Of a stretch of DNA of 44,060 nt, positions 8,288 to 15,880 are shown in pieces. Made by a program: the position numbers and the translations under genes. The notes below the pieces were generated by a model. That model saw nothing but the letters and a program-made list of their open reading frames with translations, was not told the DNA's origin and searched no databases. The stretch's first letter is position 1. Every line of letters starts with the position of its first letter. Source of the DNA: Marinilabiliales bacterium (GTDB lineage: Bacteria; Bacteroidota; Bacteroidia; Bacteroidales; BM520); NCBI GenBank assembly GCA_002869405.1, contig PKSY01000311.1, forward strand, positions 1 to 44,060. The letters run 5' to 3'.

Positions 8288-8548
8288 ATGAACAAAGCTG
8301 AACTCATTGATGCCATTGCCCAGGATGCTAACCTGACGAAAGCCGATGCCGGTAAAGCCCTCGACGCTTTTATTAACAATGTAAAAGGTGCAATTAAGAA
8401 AGAAGAAAGAGTTGCCCTCGTTGGATTCGGTTCATGGACTGTTTCCGAACGTGCTGAGAGAACCGGCAGAAACCCTCAAACAGGTAAAACAATCACTATC
8501 CCTGCTAAAAAGGTAGTGAAATTCCGTCCTGGCGCTGAACTTAAGTAG
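8288..8548 (+). CDS. HU-family DNA-binding protein (paralogue 2)
   Basis: This 86-residue HU protein starts [22 protein letters not shown]. It has [28 protein letters not shown], the conserved DNA-arm motif, and ends [13 protein letters not shown]. It is closer to the canonical Bacteroidota HU than the 90-residue copy at 5921-6193. It bends and compacts DNA as a dimer. The gene has its own candidate promoter and a strong terminator right after the stop, so it is monocistronic; codon choice looks like that of a highly expressed gene (for example GGTAAAACAATC). Confidence 0.96.
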   Translation: MNKAELIDAIAQDANLTKADAGKALDAFINNVKGAIKKEERVALVGFGSWTVSERAERTGRNPQTGKTITIPAKKVVKFRPGAELK

Positions 8549-8566
8549 TTCCGGCCTTAAAGATTT

Positions 8567-8594
8567 AAAGCCCCGTATTTTCGGGGCTTTTTTT
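8567..8594 (+). terminator. Rho-independent terminator of HU paralogue 2
   Basis: A perfect 9-bp stem AAAGCCCCG/CGGGGCTTT (8567-8575, 8582-8590) with a 6-base loop is followed by a T-run to 8594. It lies 18 bases after the HU stop and 13 before the trmH start. Confidence 0.9.
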
Positions 8595-8607
8595 ATCTTC
8601 TCCAGTT

Positions 8608-9291
8608 ATGAATACAGAGGAAAAACTGCTTGAATTTCTGATGGGATATGTGTCGGTAAACAGACAAAAACGGTTTAATGAAGTAATTCAAAACCGAACC
8701 CGTCATATTACAATGGTGATTGAAAATGTTTTTCAACCTCATAATGCAAGCGCTGTATTGCGCTCCTGCGACTGTTTCGGGATCCAGGATGTACATGTTA
8801 TCGAAAACTATAACTCCTATCAGGTGAACCCTAATATCGCGCTGGGAGCCTCCAAATGGCTTAACATGTATAAGTACAATGAAAATGAGTATAATACTGT
8901 TGAATGCCTTACTTCTCTGAAAGAAAAAGGATATACACTGGTTGCCACTTCACCTCATAAATACGATTATACTATTTCTGAACTGCCTCTGGATAATAAA
9001 GTTGCGGTAATGCTTGGCACAGAACTTCAGGGTCTGACAGATCAGGCGTTTGAAATGGCCGACTGTATAGTAAACATTCCAATGTTCGGTTTTACCGAAA
9101 GTTTTAATATCAGTGTTTCTGCTGCTCTGATTATGTATGAACTTACAAAACGACTACATGAATCTGATATTAACTGGCAACTTACTAAAGAAGAAAAACT
9201 GCAGGTAATGCTCGACTGGGCAAGAAATGCAGTGAAAAAATCAGATGCCATTGAAAAGGCATTCCGACGTCGGAATACAGAAGATTCTTAA
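8608..9291 (+). CDS. trmH: tRNA (guanosine-2'-O)-methyltransferase, SpoU/TrmH family
   Basis: This 227-residue SPOUT methyltransferase has all three family motifs: motif 1 VIENVFQPHNASAVLRSCDCFG (catalytic Arg after the Asn), motif 2 VAVMLGTELQGLTDQAFE, and motif 3 IPMFGFTESFNISVSAAL. The length and the C-terminal helix match TrmH, which methylates G18 in the D-loop of tRNAs with S-adenosylmethionine, more closely than the longer 23S rRNA enzyme RlmB. It follows the HU terminator and has no obvious promoter, so read-through or a weak promoter inside the hairpin region is possible. Confidence 0.85.
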   Translation: MNTEEKLLEFLMGYVSVNRQKRFNEVIQNRTRHITMVIENVFQPHNASAVLRSCDCFGIQDVHVIENYNSYQVNPNIALGASKWLNMYKYNENEYNTVECLTSLKEKGYTLVATSPHKYDYTISELPLDNKVAVMLGTELQGLTDQAFEMADCIVNIPMFGFTESFNISVSAALIMYELTKRLHESDINWQLTKEEKLQVMLDWARNAVKKSDAIEKAFRRRNTEDS

Positions 9292-9296
9292 AGAAG

Positions 9297-9326
9297 TTGC
9301 TTTTTACATAAAAAGCCATATTTTTG
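9297..9326 (+). promoter_or_regulatory. Promoter of the THX gene
   Basis: TTG (9297-9299), 19 bases, TATTTTTG (9319-9326) is an almost ideal Bacteroidota promoter, about 18 bases before the ATG at 9345. Confidence 0.7.
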
Positions 9327-9344
9327 CAAAAAAATTTAATTGTC

Positions 9345-9473
9345 ATGGGAAAAGGAGATAAAAGAACTAAAAGAGGTAAGATTGTAAACGGTACTTTTGG
9401 AAAGTTTCGTCCTCGCAAACAGCGTAATGTTGAATCGCTTAAGGAACAATCTACCATTAAGGAAGAAAAATAA
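9345..9473 (+). CDS. 30S ribosomal protein THX
   Basis: This 42-residue, very basic protein begins [19 protein letters not shown] and continues KFRPRKQRN, the signature of bTHX, a small peptide that packs into the head of the 30S subunit in Thermus and is common in Bacteroidota. It is too short for usual ORF cut-offs. It has a strong promoter of its own and is followed by a hairpin terminator, so it is a single-gene transcript. The acidic tail ([13 protein letters not shown]) is longer than in the minimal Thermus protein. Confidence 0.88.
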   Translation: MGKGDKRTKRGKIVNGTFGKFRPRKQRNVESLKEQSTIKEEK

Positions 9474-9497
9474 GCTTCTCTATAAGAAATTGTGAAT

Positions 9498-9533
9498 AGT
9501 CACTATCCTGTTTTATACAGGTAGTGGCTTTTT
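9498..9533 (+). terminator. Hairpin terminator after THX, shared end with murD2
   Basis: Arms 9498-9510 and 9518-9529 (AGTCACTA-CCTG with one bulged base) are followed by TTTTT. It lies 24 bases after the THX stop and immediately beyond the murD2 stop on the other strand, so it may slow both transcripts; only the plus side has a T-run. Confidence 0.7.
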
Positions 9534-10898
9534 CTATTTTGTAAAACCGTTAATGGTTGAAACCAATTCCTTAAAGTGTTCGCCACGTTCTTCAAAGTTT
9601 TTATATCGGTCGTAGCTGGATGCTGCAGGGGAGAGCAGGCAAACTCCCTGCACAGAATCTGATTCAGTAATAAAGGAAATACACTCATTCATACTATTGC
9701 ACGTGATAATCCGTGTTTCGGTAATTCCTGCGGATAATGCCAATTCGCTTATTTTTTTTCCCGCTGCACCGGTAGCCAAAGCTGTGATTTGCTGCCGCTC
9801 TTTCAGATATTCCACAAGTTGACTATAATCTATTCCACGGTCGTAGCCTCCCAAAATAATATATTGAACGTTTTCAAGTGCCTCCATTGCAGCTATTGCA
9901 GCTTCGGGTACTGTAGAAATTGAATCATTATAGAAAATCAGGTCATTAACTTTGCCCACATATTCCAATCGATGCTGTAAAGGGGTGAAGGTCACAAGTG
10001 CCCCGGAAGCCTGCCCTGGTGTGACTCCGCCAATAACAGCAGCAGTTACTGCCGCTGCAATGTTTATGAGGTTATGCGATCCTTTCAGTGTGCAGGAAGG
10101 ATTTTGCAGATGAAAGCCCGGGCCAATAATCTCTTCTTTGGAAAAATAGATCTCTGCACTGCGACTAGTTGATGAAATCCCAACAGCCGTTACTCCGGAT
10201 ACAGATTTTTCACACCTTTTTAATATTGGATCATCTGCATAATAAATATAGGTATCTCCTGCAGCTTGCCGATAGCAAAAATTCAGCTTTGCGTTTTTGT
10301 ATTTGGAGAAATCACCAAAATGATCCAGATGCTCCTGGAATATATTTAATAATATCATTGTTGACGGGGCACGACTGAGGATTTCCCCCTGATGTGCCGA
10401 TAGCTCCATAATAATTTCAGTGTCAGAAGTTATTTGACTTATAAGGTCAAACACCGGAATACCAATATTTCCGGCCAACAGAACTTTTCTTCCTGATTCT
10501 TTATAAAGATGATATAGAAGTGATGCTGTTGTACTTTTCCCTTTTGTTCCTGAAACTCCTGTGGTCTGATGGAAATACTGCTGCAGGAAAAGATCAGTTT
10601 GTGAAGTAAGTACCGTTTTTGATACTTTATTCAATTTACGCAACGGAATTCCCGGAGTCTTTATAATTAAATCAAATACCTCAAGATTCATAAAGCAGTC
10701 ATCTCCGGTATGAAAAACGATATTATTGTCCCTGATGAATTCATTATAACCTGTGATTTCGGGATTCTCATCCGCGATATGAATCAATTTTTCCGGAAAC
10801 AGGTGGCGAAAATAGCTATATGTGCTTTTTCCCTCGCGTCCACAGCCAAGGATAAGTATTTGACTATGTGATGATAGAATATCTGCTATTATGGTCAT
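9534..10898 (-). CDS. murD2: Mur ligase, probable UDP-MurNAc-L-Ala--L-Glu ligase (MurD2 type)
   Basis: This 454-residue Mur ligase has an N-terminal Rossmann-like domain (ILILGCGREGKSTYSYF), the ATP loop VSGTKGKSTT (residues 115-124), the central motif MELSAHQGEIL/LLNIFQEHLDHFGDFSKYKNAK, and a C-terminal domain with TPLQHRLEYVG and YDRGIDY. It resembles MurD, which adds D-Glu to UDP-MurNAc-L-Ala. The GTKGKST loop, ELSAHQ in place of the ELSSFQ I expect in MurD, and its coupling to the epimerase gene upstream suggest the MurD2 variant that adds L-Glu instead. The two genes overlap by four bases. If the MurL call is wrong, this would simply be a divergent MurD. Cytoplasmic. Confidence 0.75.
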   Translation of the reverse strand: MTIIADILSSHSQILILGCGREGKSTYSYFRHLFPEKLIHIADENPEITGYNEFIRDNNIVFHTGDDCFMNLEVFDLIIKTPGIPLRKLNKVSKTVLTSQTDLFLQQYFHQTTGVSGTKGKSTTASLLYHLYKESGRKVLLAGNIGIPVFDLISQITSDTEIIMELSAHQGEILSRAPSTMILLNIFQEHLDHFGDFSKYKNAKLNFCYRQAAGDTYIYYADDPILKRCEKSVSGVTAVGISSTSRSAEIYFSKEEIIGPGFHLQNPSCTLKGSHNLINIAAAVTAAVIGGVTPGQASGALVTFTPLQHRLEYVGKVNDLIFYNDSISTVPEAAIAAMEALENVQYIILGGYDRGIDYSQLVEYLKERQQITALATGAAGKKISELALSAGITETRIITCNSMNECISFITESDSVQGVCLLSPAASSYDRYKNFEERGEHFKELVSTINGFTK

Positions 10899-12244
10899 CT
10901 GACTGCCTTTTTAAGTATATCGAATTCCTCCAATGACAAGTTGTGATTTTTATCAAAAGTATCCAAAACATCGCTTAACGCAGAGGTGACAGAGATTATT
11001 TTTTTATCAATCAAGTCGAGCACTACTGGAAGATCAGTCTCTTTGTAATTATTAATTATGTATCGCAAGGCAAAGGTTACCTCTTCAGCAGTCCCCACAC
11101 ACTCAAATGGTTTTGCCGGCCACAGACCTGCAAGTTCTTCAGTGGTTTTTACAAGTCCGGAGTCCTTAAAAAGATTCTTATTGAAGATTTTGGTTACATC
11201 TTCTTCAGGTAAAAACAGCGACAGCATTATTGCTGTAAACATACACTTCGGGCATTTACCGCACCAGGAATTTGTTTTGCTGCCCACATTGCAACTCCTG
11301 AATTCTGCATGATGATGCTTTAGCTGTGAAAAGATCTTTGCAATCTGGACTTCTGACAAAGGTCTCAACATGCTGAAATACCGAAGGTCTTCAGTGATAT
11401 AACTCTTTACATAGCCTCTGAAGTCGTTTTCAAATTCCAGACTTTTGCTGTACTGGTGGTTAACATGACTTCCGTGCACTGTGCTTTCATTTGCGCTTGA
11501 CTCATTGGAAAGAGCAATGTTCTTTCTGCCTGCAAAAAGTGCTGCCGGCAATGATGTGAACGCGAGTAAAGCAGAGAACGGAGTGTGTCCGTTTAAAAAT
11601 CCTTCATCATTGAGTTTAAGCATCAATGGATCCAGCCGGCGTGTGACAAGAGCACTGTTGTGTTTATCAAAACCTGCTGCTGCAATGGTGCCGGTTTGCG
11701 CTTCCCGGGGATTTATAATAAAAGGTGTGGCATTTTTATGTTTCAATAATTCCAGGGTTACAACAGAATCTTTTCCTCCGCCTACAGGAATGAGATATCC
11801 TGAACCATCTGAAATTTTACCCTTTTGATATCGTTCTCCGGAACTTTGGAAGATAACGAAATCATCTGCATCAGCAGCTATACCGTTAATATAAAAGAAC
11901 TCTCCCAGACCATTGAACATGAGTTTCTTCCACCATTCTTTCTGATTAACTGATATTTCACCACAACGAATATTTATTATCGGTGCACATGTGATTTTCC
12001 AGTAACTAATCATCTCCACTAAACCAATATGGAATATCATGTTTTTAAGCAGATCCGCAGGAATTGAATCCGTGATATCTTTAGGTGTATGGAATGTCAG
12101 GGAAGGAGAAAAGAAAAAATGCTCAGCAATGTTAAATTGGTAAATTACAGTTAAATCTTCGGGCGTTTTTTGTATGTCGAAGCCACTAAATGTGAATACG
12201 GGGTACTGATTTCTCAGATCTGTATAATGTTGATTATTATTCAT
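10895..12244 (-). CDS. murL: Probable UDP-MurNAc-L-Ala-L-Glu epimerase (MurL)
   Basis: This 449-residue protein matches the MurL features I remember from Xanthomonas, where it epimerises the terminal L-Glu of UDP-MurNAc-L-Ala-L-Glu to D-Glu using ATP. Visible motifs are FNGLGEFFYINGI (110-122), a PP-loop-like ATP site PVGGGKDS (153-160), LNGHTPFSALLAF (217-229), ALSNESSANES (244-254), VNHQYSKSLEFE (261-272), a cysteine cluster C318/C328/C331/C334 (SCN...WCGKCPKC), and KPFECVGTAEE. Its stop overlaps the murD2 start (ATGA), which strongly ties the two functions. It replaces glutamate racemase plus standard MurD in D-Glu supply. A -7 box lies about 35 bases before its start. A generic ATP-pyrophosphatase is the alternative. 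Confidence 0.8.
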   Translation of the reverse strand: MNNNQHYTDLRNQYPVFTFSGFDIQKTPEDLTVIYQFNIAEHFFFSPSLTFHTPKDITDSIPADLLKNMIFHIGLVEMISYWKITCAPIINIRCGEISVNQKEWWKKLMFNGLGEFFYINGIAADADDFVIFQSSGERYQKGKISDGSGYLIPVGGGKDSVVTLELLKHKNATPFIINPREAQTGTIAAAGFDKHNSALVTRRLDPLMLKLNDEGFLNGHTPFSALLAFTSLPAALFAGRKNIALSNESSANESTVHGSHVNHQYSKSLEFENDFRGYVKSYITEDLRYFSMLRPLSEVQIAKIFSQLKHHHAEFRSCNVGSKTNSWCGKCPKCMFTAIMLSLFLPEEDVTKIFNKNLFKDSGLVKTTEELAGLWPAKPFECVGTAEEVTFALRYIINNYKETDLPVVLDLIDKKIISVTSALSDVLDTFDKNHNLSLEEFDILKKAVR

Positions 12245-12278
12245 AAACGGGGAATATTTTATCGGTTATTCCGTTGGC

Positions 12279-12286
12279 CAAATATA
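12279..12286 (-). promoter_or_regulatory. -7 promoter element of murL-murD2
   Basis: TATATTTG on the minus strand matches TAnnTTTG, about 35 bases upstream of the murL ATG. No good -33 box was found at the expected distance. Confidence 0.45.
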
Positions 12287-12357
12287 CGATTTTAGAATAA
12301 ACGTTAGTATATTGCAACCCAAACGTCATTTGTGAGTCAAAGCAGAAATTTTGTGTT

Positions 12358-12924
12358 ATGGTCGATAAGGAATTAATCATACCTGCAGCAGGAAGGATTT
12401 TAATCTCAAAGCCTTCACTTGATGATTTTTATTTCGGCAGGTCTGTGGTATTACTTGCTGAACATAATGAGGAAGGATCCTTCGGAATTATCGTCAATAA
12501 ACCAATGAAAATAGGACTCCGGGATGCTATTGAAGGTTTTCGGGATTTTAATCCACCCCTGTTTTTTGGAGGGCCTGTGGAGACTGACACCATGTTTTTT
12601 ATTCACAGTCTTGGATTTGCTGTTCCCGGGGCGCAAAAGATTCGTGAAGGCTTATTCTGGGGTGGTGACCCGGATAAAATTCGTGAAATGGTTATCCTTA
12701 ACCAAATACGGCCGGAGGAGATTCGTTTTTTTCTGGGCTATTCCGGTTGGTCTGCCAAACAATTGGATCAGGAGATAAACCAGGATTCATGGATTGTGTC
12801 AGAAGCCCGTAGTGAACAGATATTCAAAATGAAGCCGGAAGATATGTGGAGCTCATCAATGAAAAGCCTGGGAAAGGATTACGCCATCTGGGCTAACCTT
12901 CCGTCTGATCCGGAGCTGAACTAA
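12358..12924 (+). CDS. YqgE/AlgH family protein (UPF0301)
   Basis: This 188-residue protein has the family signature: an N-terminal GRILISKPSLDDFYFGRSVVLL, then HNEEGSFGIIVNKPM, FFGGPVETDTMFFIHS, and the C-terminal FFLGYSGWSAKQLDQEI (GYxGWxxGQLexEi in the family). Structures of relatives exist, but no biochemical function is firmly established; AlgH was first named as an alginate regulator in Pseudomonas. It is cytosolic with no signal peptide. It precedes ispH with a separate promoter between them. Confidence 0.9.
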   Translation: MVDKELIIPAAGRILISKPSLDDFYFGRSVVLLAEHNEEGSFGIIVNKPMKIGLRDAIEGFRDFNPPLFFGGPVETDTMFFIHSLGFAVPGAQKIREGLFWGGDPDKIREMVILNQIRPEEIRFFLGYSGWSAKQLDQEINQDSWIVSEARSEQIFKMKPEDMWSSSMKSLGKDYAIWANLPSDPELN

Positions 12925-12959
12925 CCTACTGCTTATTTATTGAATTGCGTCTTATTTGG

Positions 12960-12967
12960 TATCTTTG
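12960..12967 (+). promoter_or_regulatory. -7 promoter element of ispH-recF
   Basis: TATCTTTG matches TAnnTTTG, with a TTG at 12940-12942 as a possible -33 (17-base spacing). It lies inside the longer open frame, which shows that the true ispH start is the ATG at 12985. Confidence 0.6.
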
Positions 12968-12984
12968 CGCATAAATGTTTAATC

Positions 12985-13851
12985 ATGTATGTAGAAATTG
13001 AAAAGAGTTCCGGATTCTGTTTTGGCGTGGTTCATGCCATTGAGGTTGCTGAACGGGAACTGCAGGATAATGACGAGCTGTACTGCATTGGTGACATTGT
13101 CCATAACCATAAAGAAGTCAACAGGCTTAATGAATTGGGTTTAAGGGTTATTGATCATGATAAATTGGATTCACTCAAGGGAAAAAAGGTTTTAATTCGT
13201 GCTCACGGTGAGCATCCTGATACCTACATCAAAGCATTTAGCAAAGGGATTAACCTGATTGATGCAACCTGCCCGGTAGTATTAAGATTGCAGAATAAGA
13301 TACGTAAGGCTTCAGAAAAAATGCAGGAAGTTAACGGACAGGTGGTAATTTTTGGAAAGCCTAATCATCCTGAAGTAAATGGTTTATTAGGCCAGACACT
13401 TGGGAACGGAATTGTGATTTCGGAGATGAACGATCTCGAAAAAATTGATTTCTCCCGTCCTGTGAGCCTTTTTGTGCAAACCACAAAGGGGATAGATCAG
13501 TTTCATGAGGTTCGGGATGAAATTATTCGAAGAATGAAGGAGATTAATCCGGATAATTCACCGGAAATCACTGATTCAATATGCCGGCAGATGTCCAACA
13601 GAGTGCCTGAACTTCAGTCGTTTGTGAAGGATTTTGATGTAATCATATTTGTGAGCGGCAAAAAGAGTTCCAATGGTAATTTTCTCTATAAAAAATGTAA
13701 GGAAGTAAATGATAATACCTGGTTTGTATCTGAAAAAGACGAGATTAGTGAGGAATGGTTTTCAAATGCAGAGCGTGTAGGGATCTGTGGTGCCACTTCA
13801 ACACCAATGTGGCTTATGGAAGAAATAGCATCAATAATTAAAGCGATATAA
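12985..13851 (+). CDS. ispH: 4-hydroxy-3-methylbut-2-enyl diphosphate reductase
   Basis: This is a 288-residue protein starting MYVEIEKSSGFCFGV; the upstream extension to 12940 is excluded by the promoter at 12960-12967. The three [4Fe-4S] cysteines are Cys12 (GFCFGV), Cys96 (DATCPVV) and Cys200 (DSICRQMSNR). Substrate-binding His40, His74 and His128 (GKPNHPEVNGLLGQ, with Glu130 as proton donor) are all present. The enzyme makes IPP and DMAPP in the last step of the non-mevalonate isoprenoid pathway. The TSTP motif near the end (GATSTPMWLMEE) is also typical. recF starts 5 bases after its stop, so the two are an operon. Confidence 0.95.
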   Translation: MYVEIEKSSGFCFGVVHAIEVAERELQDNDELYCIGDIVHNHKEVNRLNELGLRVIDHDKLDSLKGKKVLIRAHGEHPDTYIKAFSKGINLIDATCPVVLRLQNKIRKASEKMQEVNGQVVIFGKPNHPEVNGLLGQTLGNGIVISEMNDLEKIDFSRPVSLFVQTTKGIDQFHEVRDEIIRRMKEINPDNSPEITDSICRQMSNRVPELQSFVKDFDVIIFVSGKKSSNGNFLYKKCKEVNDNTWFVSEKDEISEEWFSNAERVGICGATSTPMWLMEEIASIIKAI

Positions 13852-13856
13852 CCTGT

Positions 13857-14987
13857 ATGTACCTGAAACAACTCATTATTTCGAATTTTAAGAATTATGG
13901 AGAAACTTCTCTGGAATGTTCATCAAAACTGAATTGTTTTACAGGTCCCAATGGTGCAGGAAAAACCAATATCCTTGATGCTGTTTATTATCTGTCGTAT
14001 TGTAAATCTGGTTTTAACGCTACTGATCAGCAAAATATCAGGCATGAAAATGATTTTTTTGCCATTCATGGAATTTTTAATAGCGGAGAAAATCCTGATG
14101 ATAAGGTGAGCTGTGTGCTGAAGCGTGGAAGTAAAAAACAGTTTAGCATTAACAAGAAGGAGTATCAGCGTCTTGCAGATCATATTGGAAAATTTCCACT
14201 GGTGATGATAAGTCCGTATGACCAGGACCTGATTAATAATGGCAGCGAAGTTCGAAGGAAATATTTTGATAGTGTAATAGCTCAGTTTGATGCCGTATAT
14301 TTAGATAATCTGATACAGTATAACAGGGCACTTGCTCAGCGCAATACGTTGTTAAAAAGGTTTGCGGATACTGGTAATTTTCAGGAAGAAGCACTGGAAA
14401 TATGGAATGAGCAACTGGTGCAGTATGGCGTTACACTGAATGAAAAACGACGCGTTTTTGCCGGTGAGTTCATCCCTGTTCTGCAGAAATTCTATACCCA
14501 TGTTTCAGGTGGTAATGAAGAGGTTAGTGTTGAGTATATTTCTCAGCTGAATGACAGCTCCCCGGAGTTGCTTCTTCAGGAATCGGTGATGAAAGACAGG
14601 GTTTTGAAATATACGACAACAGGAATTCATAAGGATGATTATGCTTTCAGGATGAATGGACATGCTGTAAAAAAGTATGGTTCACAGGGACAACAGAAAT
14701 CCTTTTATATTGCAGCCAAGCTGGCTCAGTTTGAATATACTCAGGCGAAAAAAGGTTTTAAGCCGATTCTTTTGCTGGATGATATTTTTGATAAACTGGA
14801 TGATACCCGTGTAAGTGCCATTGTAAAGCTGGTTGCTGATAACATGTTCGGCCAGGTTTTTATCACCGACACACAAAGCGAACGTATTGAAAGACTTGTT
14901 TCAGAGAGTAATGCGGAATATTTACATTATGTGGTTGACAACGCTTCTGTAAAGAAAAACGGTTTTACCGAAACACCACATTCCTGA
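13857..14987 (+). CDS. recF: DNA replication and repair protein RecF
   Basis: This 376-residue SMC-like ATPase has MYLKQLIISNFKNYGE (the LxLxNFRNY start), Walker A GPNGAGKTN (30-38), the signature YGSQGQQKSF and Walker B PILLLDDIFDKLD. RecF loads RecA at gaps through RecOR. It lies 5 bases after ispH, on the same transcript. Its last 23 bases overlap the end of the convergent DUF721 gene, a pairing also known from other genomes where DUF721/DciA sits next to recF. Length is normal for the family and no defect is seen. Confidence 0.95.
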   Translation: MYLKQLIISNFKNYGETSLECSSKLNCFTGPNGAGKTNILDAVYYLSYCKSGFNATDQQNIRHENDFFAIHGIFNSGENPDDKVSCVLKRGSKKQFSINKKEYQRLADHIGKFPLVMISPYDQDLINNGSEVRRKYFDSVIAQFDAVYLDNLIQYNRALAQRNTLLKRFADTGNFQEEALEIWNEQLVQYGVTLNEKRRVFAGEFIPVLQKFYTHVSGGNEEVSVEYISQLNDSSPELLLQESVMKDRVLKYTTTGIHKDDYAFRMNGHAVKKYGSQGQQKSFYIAAKLAQFEYTQAKKGFKPILLLDDIFDKLDDTRVSAIVKLVADNMFGQVFITDTQSERIERLVSESNAEYLHYVVDNASVKKNGFTETPHS

Positions 14988-15258
14988 CAATCTCTTTCCC
15001 TACTTTTTCATTTATCAGGAACAACAGTTGCTCACGGGAATAGACCAGTTCATTGCGGAGTGCTGCGTTGTCAACCGCTACAAAAAGTGTGTCGTTTTTC
15101 ATTTTTACCGAAAGGGTATGTTTGACAATCAACTCACCGGCAACATCATAATAGGCAGAAATAACCTTCGACCTTTCCACTTCTCCTTCAATGCGGTAGG
15201 TTTTTAAAAGGAGACTTATGGCCTCTTTCATGCTGTATGTATTGTCTTTTCTGACCAT
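14965..15258 (-). CDS. DUF721 (DciA-like) protein
   Basis: This 97-residue small basic protein has the DUF721 core: SMKEAISLLLKTYRIEGEVERSKVI at the N-terminus, then the KNDTLFVAVDNAALRNELVYSREQLL segment, where 'L.v.v.s.aw..eL....~Ll' is the family pattern. DUF721 proteins include DciA, which loads the replicative helicase in bacteria lacking DnaC/DnaI; assignment to that role here is inference. The gene ends inside recF on the opposite strand (23-base overlap). It starts 4 bases after the stop of the FAH-family gene (15262), so it is the last gene of the exonuclease-FAH-DUF721 run. Confidence 0.85.
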   Translation of the reverse strand: MVRKDNTYSMKEAISLLLKTYRIEGEVERSKVISAYYDVAGELIVKHTLSVKMKNDTLFVAVDNAALRNELVYSREQLLFLINEKVGKEIVRNVVFR

Positions 15259-15261
15259 AGT

Positions 15262-15873
15262 CTATTTTATGAGCGTAGAGAGCATTTTTTTGTCTTCAAT
15301 GAATCCTTCAAGCCTGTCGCCAATTTTAACTGGCCCAACCCCTGAAGGTGTTCCGGTAAAAATAATATCTCCCATTTTAAGGGTAATATATTTTGAAACA
15401 TGGGCAATTATCCTGTCCACAGAAAATATCATATCCTTAGAGAATCCGTGTTGTACAACTTCGCCGTTCTTTTTCAGCGAAAACTCGATGTTTTCAACAT
15501 TCTTCAGGTCGGTAAGAGGGATGAACCTGCTTATTGGTGCCGAAGAATCAAAGCCTTTGGCAATCTCCCACGGCGCTCCGTTTTGTTTGCATTTTTGCTG
15601 TAAGTCTCTGGCTGTCATGTCAAGACCAAACCCTATTTCAGAATAGTAATCATTAGCAAAAGCTTCGCGTATGTGCTTCCCGTTTCTGTCTATGCGTATA
15701 ACAAGCTCAGCCTCATAATGAATATTGTTTGAATAATCCGGGTAGTAGAAGGGCCTGTTTCTCAATAAAAGAGCGGTATCCGGTTTCAGAAAAAAAACAG
15801 GATCTTCATTTTCAGGGCTGTTCATCTCTTTAACATGATCAGCGTAGTTTCTTCCTATGCAGATGATTTTCAT
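15262..15873 (-). CDS. Fumarylacetoacetate hydrolase (FAH) family protein
   Basis: This is a 203-residue protein when started at the ATG at 15873 (MKIICIGRNYADHVKEM). The open frame to 15966 overlaps the upstream gene and lacks family features. Motifs are the N-terminal IGRNYxxH, PVFFLKPDTALL, the metal-binding EAELVIRID region, GFGLDMTARDLQ and the C-terminal MGDIIFTGTPSGVGP. The family includes acylpyruvases, oxaloacetate tautomerases/decarboxylases and 2-hydroxy-hepta-diene-dioate isomerases; short stand-alone versions like this often act on acylpyruvates or oxaloacetate. The exact substrate cannot be decided. It starts 7 bases after the exonuclease gene. Confidence 0.88.
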   Translation of the reverse strand: MKIICIGRNYADHVKEMNSPENEDPVFFLKPDTALLLRNRPFYYPDYSNNIHYEAELVIRIDRNGKHIREAFANDYYSEIGFGLDMTARDLQQKCKQNGAPWEIAKGFDSSAPISRFIPLTDLKNVENIEFSLKKNGEVVQHGFSKDMIFSVDRIIAHVSKYITLKMGDIIFTGTPSGVGPVKIGDRLEGFIEDKKMLSTLIK

Positions 15874-15880
15874 AGTTGTG

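Noticed and set aside
9042-9457. Antisense frames over trmH and THX
   Set aside because: They overlap two well-supported genes and a strong promoter, with no family features.
12940-12984. Longer start of ispH
   Set aside because: It contains the -7 box TATCTTTG, and the family N-terminus is at the ATG at 12985.
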